Shown: positions 33,904 to 40,622 of the stretch, one piece after another | How the letters are laid out: each line of letters opens with the position of its first letter | Numbering within the stretch: the stretch's first letter is position 1 | Assembly: GCA_964410065.1 (NCBI GenBank) | Contig: CAYPFO010000026.1 | Location: forward strand, 1-40,622 | Direction: 5' to 3' | DNA length: 40,622 bases | From: Serpens sp964410065 | GTDB lineage: Bacteria > Pseudomonadota > Gammaproteobacteria > Pseudomonadales > Pseudomonadaceae | Translations under genes and position numbers: made by a program | Notes under the pieces: generated by a model | Seen by the model: only the letters and a program-made list of their open reading frames with translations | The model's database searches: none | What the model was told of the DNA's origin: nothing

Positions 33904-33945
33904 AAAAAACCGGAGTGCAATCAATTGATTACATCCCGGTTTTTT
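33904..33945. terminator. Bidirectional intrinsic terminator between the nucleoside permease and the M16 protease gene
   Basis: AAAAAACCGG (33904-33913) pairs with CCGGTTTTTT (33936-33945). Inside it, AATCAATTGATT is itself a perfect palindrome and extends the stem after a small bulge. T-runs follow the stem on both strands, so it can end the permease transcript on the plus strand and the M16 transcript on the minus strand. It lies between the two convergent stop codons. Confidence 0.88.
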
Positions 33946-33968
33946 GTTTTATGTTACTATACTCAGAA

Positions 33969-36779
33969 TTACAGATCTGAGTTAGGCAGCATTACTATTG
34001 TCTTTACATTCCCCTGTTTAAGGAAATTAGCTACAAAGTTCTGAATATCAGTTCTGGTAATACTGTTAAGTGTATCCAGATACTTGGTATGCATATCTTC
34101 TCCGTAGAAATATTTGTTGTCTAGAATATTCAGCCAGTATCTGTTTTCCTTCAGGTTTTCGTTGTAACTCTTGTTCATATACTCTTTAACCTTTGAGAAA
34201 TCTGATTCACGTGGACCGTTTGTTGCAATATTCTCCAGTTCATCCAGAACTATCTTATTCAGATGTCTCATTCTATCAGTATCAGGGTCTGTGTCAAATG
34301 TGATTTGGAGCATTGATTGGCCTTCAGGATATCTTGATATAGAGCCTCCAGAATAAACACCATATGTGCCACCCTCTTCTTCTCTGATTTTCTCAGTATA
34401 TACAATATCCAGGATCTGATCAAACATACTCATCAGGATCTGATTCTGCATGTCTCTTTTTAAGTTACCTGTAATACTATTAAAAACAGAAGCTTTCGGG
34501 TTAAGCATTTCACGACGGAAAATATTCTCAGAATTACCCTCTACGAAATTCATAGGTACTTTAACAAAATCAGCTTTTTCTGATTTGGCAGGTAATGAGG
34601 CCAGATAACGTTCAATAACAGGTTTTACCTCATCCTCATTAATATTTCCAACAAGTGTAAATGTAAAACTACCCGGATTATTGAACAACTGTTTGTACAT
34701 ATCCATCATACGATCATAGTCCAGTTTCTGAAGATCCTCTGTCTTAATTCTTTGTACAAGTGGGTTATTACCATATATAGCAGCGTTAATTGAGTCACTG
34801 AATGCAACCATTGGTTCCGCTTCCTGATTTCTCAGCTGTGTTTCCATGCGCTGGATGTATGACTGATATGCATCCTGATCTTTGCGTGGACTGGTAAAAT
34901 ATAGATATACCAACTGGATCATAGTCTCAAAATCCTTAATAGAAGAAGATCCGTTGAAATCCTGAGTGGTTAGACTAACAGATGGACGTGCAGAAGCTGT
35001 TTTACCGGCAAGAACTTTTGGCAAGTCGGTAGCACTAAAATTGCCCACACCTCCAAGTGTTGAAACGGCACTCAGTACTTTACTATTTACAGGATCTTTT
35101 TCGGCAAAGTGAGAATATCCACCAGCACTGGTTCCAGTTAGCAGTATTTCGTCGTTCTTGAAATCTGTATTTTTCAGGATAACCTTTATACCATTTTCCA
35201 GTGTCCAAACAGTTGCACCCAGCTCTTCATCTTTTTCAGTTGAGACTATTTTGCCTGGCTCAGGAATATTTGATACAAGAGGTTCATCAATAACATCTCC
35301 AACATATGCTTCTATTGTCTCAGCCTTAACTGAAGTCAATACACTGTTAAGTTCCTCCTTGGTTGGATATACAAGTCCCTCTTTCTTTGGTCCTGTAATT
35401 GCAACTACAATATTATCATCACTAATAAGCTGCTTTATTGTCATGTTGATAGCTTCAACAGGAATATTTGGAGCTACTGCCTGTAAAAACTGGTATTCAA
35501 ACTCAATACCAGGTATTGGTTCTCCGTCAACAAAAGCCATTACATATTCTTCCGAGTATCTTGAATTTCTTTGTTTGTCCCTGTTATTGTAAGAATCCTC
35601 AACGCTTTTAAGTATGTTAGTTCTTGCAATGTCATACTCAGCAGCTGTAAATCCATGCTGCCTTGCTCTTTCTGTTTCACGAATCATTGCCGCTAATGCC
35701 TCTTTTATCTTGTCTTCAGAGCTGCCAGCAACAACAGTCCATGCATCTTTTGTTTTTGCTACAAAGAAATCTCCATCATATGCATAAGCAGAAGTAAAAG
35801 GTGCATCCGGCTTTTGTAAGATCTCAGAGAAACGCTGATTCATCATAGATGCAACAGCATTCTTAATGTACTGAGTAAGATATCCTGCCTGGGTATTTTT
35901 TAGTTCATCCGGCATCGGATCATGCTTATAGAACATCATGATACTTGTATTGCGAGCCTCATTGTCTGTAGCCAGTGCAAAAATTGGTTCCTTATTATCA
36001 GGAACAGGATAATATTCTCTTTCAGCAACCTCTTCATCAAGTTTTATAGGTGAGAACAAATCTATTATCTTCTTTTCCATCTCATCAACATCGAAGTCAC
36101 CTACAACAATTATACCCTGAAGGTCTGGTCTGTACCATTTGTGATAGTAAGCTCTGATCTCTTCAGGCTTAAAATTATTAATAACATCAATACTGCCTAT
36201 AGGCATTCTTTTAGCATACTTACTGCCCGGGAACATTTCAGGAAGCAGCTGATCCCATAAACGCTGCTGCGCACCGCCACGTGTACGCCACTCTTCACGA
36301 ATTACACCACGCTCACTTTCCAGCTCTTCCTCCTCAAGTGCGATGGCATTTGCCCAGTCATGCAATACCAGTAATGCAGAATCCATAAGATTCCTGTTTG
36401 TGGTTGGTATGTCAGTTAAAAAGTAGACCGTCTCATCAAATGAGGTGTATGCATTGATATTGGTGCCAAATTTGATTCCATTGTCCTGCAGGTAGTTAAG
36501 CATCGATTTGCCGGGAAAGTTTTCAGTTCCGTTAAATGCCATATGCTCAAGAAAATGAGCTAATCCTGCCTGATTATCTTCCTCCTGCATAGATCCTACT
36601 TTTTGAGCAATATAGAAGTCTGCTCTGTTCTCAGGATGTCCGTTGTGACGGACATAATAGGTCAATCCGTTTTCCAGCTTACCTGTACGTACGTTTGGAT
36701 CTACAGGCAGAGTGGGGTTTAGTTGTGCTAAAGTGACCATTGAGGTAACTAAAAGCAACAGTGTTAAAAATTTTTTCAT
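33969..36779 (-). CDS. Periplasmic M16 family zinc metalloprotease (pitrilysin-like)
   Basis: A secreted inverzincin of 936 residues. The signal peptide ends near TLAQ (about residue 19). The inverted zinc motif HFLEH is at 75-79 (H75, E78, H79), and the third ligand is a glutamate near 156 in ESERGVI. A second, catalytically inactive M16 half follows in the C-terminal part, as is normal for the two-domain form. The protein would degrade peptides in the periplasm. It is preceded by the nucleoside phosphorylase gene with a 45-base gap and ends at the bidirectional terminator. A role in processing imported peptides is usual for the family, but no specific target can be named. Confidence 0.92.
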   Translation of the reverse strand: MKKFLTLLLLVTSMVTLAQLNPTLPVDPNVRTGKLENGLTYYVRHNGHPENRADFYIAQKVGSMQEEDNQAGLAHFLEHMAFNGTENFPGKSMLNYLQDNGIKFGTNINAYTSFDETVYFLTDIPTTNRNLMDSALLVLHDWANAIALEEEELESERGVIREEWRTRGGAQQRLWDQLLPEMFPGSKYAKRMPIGSIDVINNFKPEEIRAYYHKWYRPDLQGIIVVGDFDVDEMEKKIIDLFSPIKLDEEVAEREYYPVPDNKEPIFALATDNEARNTSIMMFYKHDPMPDELKNTQAGYLTQYIKNAVASMMNQRFSEILQKPDAPFTSAYAYDGDFFVAKTKDAWTVVAGSSEDKIKEALAAMIRETERARQHGFTAAEYDIARTNILKSVEDSYNNRDKQRNSRYSEEYVMAFVDGEPIPGIEFEYQFLQAVAPNIPVEAINMTIKQLISDDNIVVAITGPKKEGLVYPTKEELNSVLTSVKAETIEAYVGDVIDEPLVSNIPEPGKIVSTEKDEELGATVWTLENGIKVILKNTDFKNDEILLTGTSAGGYSHFAEKDPVNSKVLSAVSTLGGVGNFSATDLPKVLAGKTASARPSVSLTTQDFNGSSSIKDFETMIQLVYLYFTSPRKDQDAYQSYIQRMETQLRNQEAEPMVAFSDSINAAIYGNNPLVQRIKTEDLQKLDYDRMMDMYKQLFNNPGSFTFTLVGNINEDEVKPVIERYLASLPAKSEKADFVKVPMNFVEGNSENIFRREMLNPKASVFNSITGNLKRDMQNQILMSMFDQILDIVYTEKIREEEGGTYGVYSGGSISRYPEGQSMLQITFDTDPDTDRMRHLNKIVLDELENIATNGPRESDFSKVKEYMNKSYNENLKENRYWLNILDNKYFYGEDMHTKYLDTLNSITRTDIQNFVANFLKQGNVKTIVMLPNSDL

Positions 36780-36824
36780 ACTTCGATTTTATAAATTTTT
36801 ATCGGTACTATTTTTTATTGTAAT

Positions 36825-37691
36825 TTAAATCCTATCCAAGACCGTACGTATAAGATCCTCCATTGAACCTTTATAGTCAGTGTTAGAGTCCAGAGCTACA
36901 CGATTAGCGATAATTGTGCAAACAGTCATAGCTTTATGACCCATTAGTTTGGAGAGTCCTGCTATTGCCGAACTTTCCATCTCATAGTTGGTTATTGAGT
37001 AATCATTAAAACGGAATGATTCAATTTTTGAATTTAAATCAGGATCTGCTAATGGCAGCCTTACATATCTTCCCTGAGGGCCATAAAACCCTGTGGCAGA
37101 GATTGTAACACCGCGGATCATATCAAATCCTATTCTGTCAACCAGCTCTTCATCAGCACTCACAACATAGGGGAGGCAATGGAAAGGCGACCATTTTACA
37201 TGTTTCTGGAAAGCCTCTTCAAACTCCTGTTCCCTTATATTTTTAGAGTTATCATAGAAGTGAATTAACCCATCAAACCCGATTGATTTTTCTGAAACAA
37301 CGTAAGAGCCTACCGGGCAATGTGGCTGCATGCCTCCGGAAGTTCCAATACGAACCATGGTAAGTTGTTTGAACTCATCCTTAACTGTTCTTGTCTTGAA
37401 ATCAATATTTGCAAGAGCATCCAGTTCGGTAACCACTATATCAATGTTATCTGTTCCAATACCATGTGAAAGAGCAGTAATACGCTTTCCTTTATAAGTA
37501 CCGGTAACAGTGTGAAATTCGCGACTCTGCACGTCGCATTCAATCGTGTCAAAAAATGATGCTGTCATAGTAACACGATCAGGGTCTCCCATCATTACGA
37601 TCTTGTCAGATAGCTGATCTGGTGTAATGTGCAGGTGAAAAGCACTTCCATCGGAGTTTATAATTAACTCCGATTCAGGTATTATTCTCAT
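36825..37691 (-). CDS. Nucleoside phosphorylase (PNP/UDP family 1), uridine phosphorylase-like
   Basis: Cleaves a nucleoside with phosphate to release the base and ribose-1-phosphate. I start at the ATG at 37691, seven bases after floA, giving 288 residues; a TTG at 37736 would overlap floA by 38 bases and add a non-homologous leader. Family features are the phosphate-site segment MMGDPDRV near the N-terminus, IGTSGGMQPHCPVGSYVVS in the middle, and NYEMESSAIAGLSKLMGHKA with the ribose-binding ME and the base-site region. It resembles uridine phosphorylases more than purine or MTA phosphorylases, but the substrate call is soft. It is the last gene of the FloA/NfeD cluster. Confidence 0.85.
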   Translation of the reverse strand: MRIIPESELIINSDGSAFHLHITPDQLSDKIVMMGDPDRVTMTASFFDTIECDVQSREFHTVTGTYKGKRITALSHGIGTDNIDIVVTELDALANIDFKTRTVKDEFKQLTMVRIGTSGGMQPHCPVGSYVVSEKSIGFDGLIHFYDNSKNIREQEFEEAFQKHVKWSPFHCLPYVVSADEELVDRIGFDMIRGVTISATGFYGPQGRYVRLPLADPDLNSKIESFRFNDYSITNYEMESSAIAGLSKLMGHKAMTVCTIIANRVALDSNTDYKGSMEDLIRTVLDRI

Positions 37692-37698
37692 ATCTCTA

Positions 37699-38685
37699 TT
37701 ATTTTTTATTTCCACTTCCACTTTGAGGCTTCGCAATAGAATCCCTCATCTCTGTATCTGCCTGAATGTTTTCCATCCGGTAATAATCCATAATGCCAAG
37801 ATTACCATTTCGGAATGCCTCAGCCATTGCAATAGGAACCTCTGCTTCTGCTTCAATAACTTTTGCACGTGCCTCCTGTGCTTTTGCTTTCATCTCCTGT
37901 TCAAGAGCTATTGCCATTGCACGACGTTCTTCAGCACGTGCCTGTGCAATATTTTTGTCAGCCTGGGCCTGATCCATTTGCAGAACAGCACCTATATTTT
38001 TGCCTATATCAATATCAGCAATATCAATTGAAAGAATTTCAAAAGCTGTACCGGCATCGAGACCTTTCTTCAGAACCAGCTTGGATATTGAGTCGGGGTT
38101 CTCTAATACCGATTTATGTGAAACTGCTGAACCGATTGATGAAACGATACCTTCACCAACACGGGCAAGAATAGTCTCCTCACCAGCACCACCAACAAGC
38201 TGTTTAATATTGGCGCGAACAGTAACACGTGCTTTGGCTATCAGCTGAATACCGTCAATAGCAACAGCCGATACTGGAGGTGTATCAATAACTTTTGGAT
38301 TTACAGACATCCTTACCGCTTCTAGTACATCACGCCCTGCAAGGTCTATGGCTGTGGCCATCTGAAATGTAAGATCGATATTTGCCTTGGATGCTGAAAC
38401 TAATGCATGCACAACTTTCTCGACATGCCCCCCGGCAAGGTAGTGAGCTTCTAAATTGTCACGAGTTACACTTTTTAATCCTGCCTTATGAGCCTCAATC
38501 ATCGCATATACTATCGTATGAGGCGGAACCCGGCGAAGACGCATCAGGAACAATTGTACAAGAGATATGCGTACTCCTGCAGAAAGTGCGTTTATCCATA
38601 GGAAGAAAGGCACATAGTGAAAGAATATCATCAAAAAGATGATAATTACCGCTATGGTAATGATTATTGGTATAGAAAATTCCAT
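37699..38685 (-). CDS. floA: Flotillin-like membrane protein FloA (YqfA family)
   Basis: A membrane-microdomain scaffold protein of 328 residues. A hydrophobic hairpin-type membrane segment occupies about 5-35, followed by the FloA/YqfA-specific domain (RISLVQLFLMRLRRVPP and the long conserved stretch around TPPVSAVAIDGIQLIAKARV), then an alanine/glutamate-rich coiled coil (ARAEERRAMAIALEQEMKAK and on) of the flotillin type. The domain order is that of PF12127 FloA, not the larger SPFH FloT. It begins 25 bases after an NfeD gene, the classic partner. It probably organises membrane patches and protein complexes. Confidence 0.93.
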   Translation of the reverse strand: MEFSIPIIITIAVIIIFLMIFFHYVPFFLWINALSAGVRISLVQLFLMRLRRVPPHTIVYAMIEAHKAGLKSVTRDNLEAHYLAGGHVEKVVHALVSASKANIDLTFQMATAIDLAGRDVLEAVRMSVNPKVIDTPPVSAVAIDGIQLIAKARVTVRANIKQLVGGAGEETILARVGEGIVSSIGSAVSHKSVLENPDSISKLVLKKGLDAGTAFEILSIDIADIDIGKNIGAVLQMDQAQADKNIAQARAEERRAMAIALEQEMKAKAQEARAKVIEAEAEVPIAMAEAFRNGNLGIMDYYRMENIQADTEMRDSIAKPQSGSGNKK

Positions 38686-38710
38686 AATGATATAAATTTT
38701 GGAGTGAATA

Positions 38711-39187
38711 TTATTGTTTCCTTTTTACCAGAACGTTGTAAGTCTCTACTTTTACAACCTCTATTTCTGTATCTTCTTCGATATACTCACCGTCGAAAGA
38801 TTTTCCTTCAATCTCAACATCGTTAACCAAAACCTTTCCGATTGGATTTAATCTGGAAATTGCAGCACCGGTGTCTCCTACCGAAATTTTAAGCAGGTTA
38901 CTGTTGTCAACAGTATCTTCAATATTGGTTTCCAGAGATATCCTACGAAGTGATTTGGATTTTAACAGCCATGCAAAAGAAGCTCCAAGACCAATAGCAG
39001 AACTGGCAAGCGTAATATTACCGGCAGTGCTTCCTATAAACATATAAGAGTAGATTATGCCTCCTATAATAAATATAACACCTGCAATTCCGGCAATACT
39101 TATGCCAGGCAGAAGGAATATTTCAATTAGCATGAAAAGTATCCCCAGTACAATCACAGAGATAACAACAATGATGTGAAGTGTCAT
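38711..39187 (-). CDS. NfeD-family membrane protein
   Basis: A short NfeD protein of 158 residues. Three hydrophobic helices (about 4-75) are followed by an OB-fold domain (about 98-155) with the conserved GDTGAAISRLNPIGKVLVND stretch. The long periplasmic protease domain of larger NfeD proteins is absent, so this is the short class. NfeD proteins work with flotillins/stomatins, and the gene lies directly in front of floA. It follows the TPR/PD40 gene by 11 bases. Confidence 0.92.
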   Translation of the reverse strand: MTLHIIVVISVIVLGILFMLIEIFLLPGISIAGIAGVIFIIGGIIYSYMFIGSTAGNITLASSAIGLGASFAWLLKSKSLRRISLETNIEDTVDNSNLLKISVGDTGAAISRLNPIGKVLVNDVEIEGKSFDGEYIEEDTEIEVVKVETYNVLVKRKQ

Positions 39188-39198
39188 GTCAGGTTTAT

Positions 39199-40620
39199 TT
39201 AGTTAAAATTATTACGTATTTCATCGTTCCTTGCCTGAATTTTTAGTCTCTCTATCTCTTTATAGAGATCATCAGCCTGCTTTTCAAGATTTAATATTGC
39301 TGCTCTCAGGTTACTATCTGTAGAGCTGCTGTTGGCAAACTGATCGCGTTTACTGCTCAAATCAGCTTTTAATTCTTCAAGCTGTTTACTTAATCCAAGT
39401 GCCTGAGAAAATATAGATCGGGCATTACTGCTTTTAAAATCAGAGAGAGTATAATATGTAATCCTGTCATTAATTACAAATTCAAAGTCCCCCTTCACTC
39501 CCTCATCTGATACAGAAACCTCTTTTGCCAGTGCAATTACAGAGCTGTAATCTATTCCTTCTCTCCAGCTGTCGGCTATTGATGAAATTATTGCACGTTT
39601 TGCCATATAAGAGATATCATCGTTTTCCAAAAGAGTAACCCTCTCATTTGGAATATAGGTATATATACATACAGAGTCTTCTGACTGATATCTGTCCGAA
39701 GCAAACCATCCCACACCCTTCTCTTCATCAATTACCAGCAGGTAATCATTGAAAGGAGAGTTAAAAGGCATATTGAGCTGATTAGGCGTCAGGTATGTGT
39801 CTGTGTTGAGATTATATCTTGTAGCATAGATATCATAACCACCATAAGAGTTATGACCTGTAGAAGCAAAATAAATCGTAAGTCCATCACTCATCACAAA
39901 AGGATAATCCTGATTGCCTGAATCATTAATCGACTCCGGCAACGACTTTTCATTGCCAAATGAATCAAGTAGTTTCTCCATTGTATAAAGATTGGAATTA
40001 GATCCATTTCCTCCTTTTGAGTAGTAAATCTTTTCCTTTCTCTCATTCATATAGAGTGTCTTTCCTCCATTTTGCTGTCCTTCGAAGAAATCGTCGGCCA
40101 TCAGCAAAGATCCCGATGAGCTGCTTAGATTGTAAGCAGATAAAAACTCAGCCTTGGGAACAACTATACTGTCAATTATCTGTACATCTTCAGTGCGGCT
40201 TACATACCTCTTAAGCCTGTCGGCATCTTCACGAGCCTGCTCAAGTTTTTTAAGCGCTTCGTTATTTCTGCGGTTTGCACGCTGATATTTGTCGAACTCC
40301 TTTTCTGCTTCATCAAAGCGATACAATTTTGAATACAATTCACCAAGTGCCAGATATGCTTCGGGTATCTTTTTTTCTGATGCATATTTAAGGTATTGTT
40401 CAGCTTCAACAAGGCGACCGGTTTTATACAGACTGACACCCAGCCACTGATTTAGTGGAGCGTCCTTTGGATTTTCATTATACTCGGATTTAAACAGAGG
40501 CAGTGCATCTGCATAACGACCATCGAGATACCAGCTTTTGGCATCATCAATTGTTTGAGAATGCAGTGATTGGAACAAAATGACCAATAAGATTGTAAAA
40601 ACTGTATATTTCAATTTCAT
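39199..40620 (-). CDS. Exported TPR and PD40 (WD40-like) repeat protein with C-terminal coiled coil
   Basis: A protein of 473 residues with a signal peptide (cleavage near SLHSQ, residue 22). TPR-like helices (about 25-120; WYLDGRYADALPLFKSEY and SKLYRFDEAEKEFDKYQRA) are followed by a charged helix and then beta-propeller-type PD40 repeats (about 180-330; PFVMSDGLTIYFASTGHNSYGGYDIYA, cited in parts). The end is a coiled coil (about 405-473). It resembles the N-terminal TPR-PD40 part of OmpA-type peptidoglycan-binding proteins of this phylum, but the OmpA domain is missing. It is complete, with its ATG two bases from the window edge, so its promoter is outside. It heads a tight run with nfeD and floA. 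Function unknown. Confidence 0.82.
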   Translation of the reverse strand: MKLKYTVFTILLVILFQSLHSQTIDDAKSWYLDGRYADALPLFKSEYNENPKDAPLNQWLGVSLYKTGRLVEAEQYLKYASEKKIPEAYLALGELYSKLYRFDEAEKEFDKYQRANRRNNEALKKLEQAREDADRLKRYVSRTEDVQIIDSIVVPKAEFLSAYNLSSSSGSLLMADDFFEGQQNGGKTLYMNERKEKIYYSKGGNGSNSNLYTMEKLLDSFGNEKSLPESINDSGNQDYPFVMSDGLTIYFASTGHNSYGGYDIYATRYNLNTDTYLTPNQLNMPFNSPFNDYLLVIDEEKGVGWFASDRYQSEDSVCIYTYIPNERVTLLENDDISYMAKRAIISSIADSWREGIDYSSVIALAKEVSVSDEGVKGDFEFVINDRITYYTLSDFKSSNARSIFSQALGLSKQLEELKADLSSKRDQFANSSSTDSNLRAAILNLEKQADDLYKEIERLKIQARNDEIRNNFN

Positions 40621-40622
40621 GT

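Noticed and set aside
35158..35592. Plus-strand open frame of 144 codons inside the M16 protease gene
   Set aside because: It lies wholly within a well-supported gene on the other strand and shows no family features; it mirrors serine- and threonine-rich antisense codons.
37692..37736. In-frame TTG start for the nucleoside phosphorylase overlapping floA
   Set aside because: The extra 15 residues do not look like the family, and the ATG at 37691 follows the floA stop by seven bases.

Overview
The window looks like chromosomal DNA of a Bacteroidota bacterium, most likely order Bacteroidales. The reasons are a SusC/SusD pair inside a polysaccharide utilization locus (PUL), a membrane-spanning propeller/Y_Y_Y/LuxR-type regulator, many short-spacer lipoproteins, promoter-like TAnnTTTG boxes, low GC, and Bacteroidota-type neighbour sets (dut, TPR, DUF4292, EnvC-like; TPR/PD40, NfeD, FloA). 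The genus cannot be resolved from sequence reading alone. No tRNA, rRNA, CRISPR array, insertion sequence or phage gene was seen. No stretch longer than about 300 bases lacks a gene.

Layout. (1) 104-1642 (+): a THUMP-domain rRNA methyltransferase with a long disordered basic tail. (2) 1659-7767 (-): a compact menaquinone operon transcribed as hotdog thioesterase (menI-like), menF, menD, menB, menC, menE, with overlapping or nearly touching genes. (3) 7859-24156 (-): a PUL transcribed as susC, susD, LamG surface lipoprotein, [intrinsic terminator], GH144-B, exported Gfo/Idh/MocA oxidoreductase, GH144-A, GH3, S1 sulfatase, GH43. Its probable regulator (24369-27248) and a conserved gene of unknown function (27267-27992) lie just upstream on the same strand. 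(4) 28150-33874 (+): dut, a TPR lipoprotein-like protein, a DUF4292 lipoprotein, an EnvC-like degenerate LytM protein, and a nucleoside MFS permease, ending at a bidirectional terminator. (5) 33969-40620 (-): an M16 zinc protease, then a likely operon of a TPR/PD40 protein, NfeD, FloA flotillin and a nucleoside phosphorylase.

How the parts work together. The PUL has two GH144 proteins (family of beta-1,2-glucanases / sophorose-releasing enzymes) and a GH3 beta-glucosidase, which together would turn beta-1,2-glucan into sophoro-oligosaccharides and then glucose. SusC/SusD and the LamG lipoprotein would bind and import the chains. The sulfatase, GH43 enzyme and Tat-type oxidoreductase in the same locus are not needed for plain beta-1,2-glucan, so the real substrate may be a decorated or mixed glucan. 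The most unusual non-coding features are four imperfect 11-bp tandem repeats in front of the GH43 gene, a terminator in the middle of the PUL, and two palindromes in the susC upstream region about three helical turns apart.
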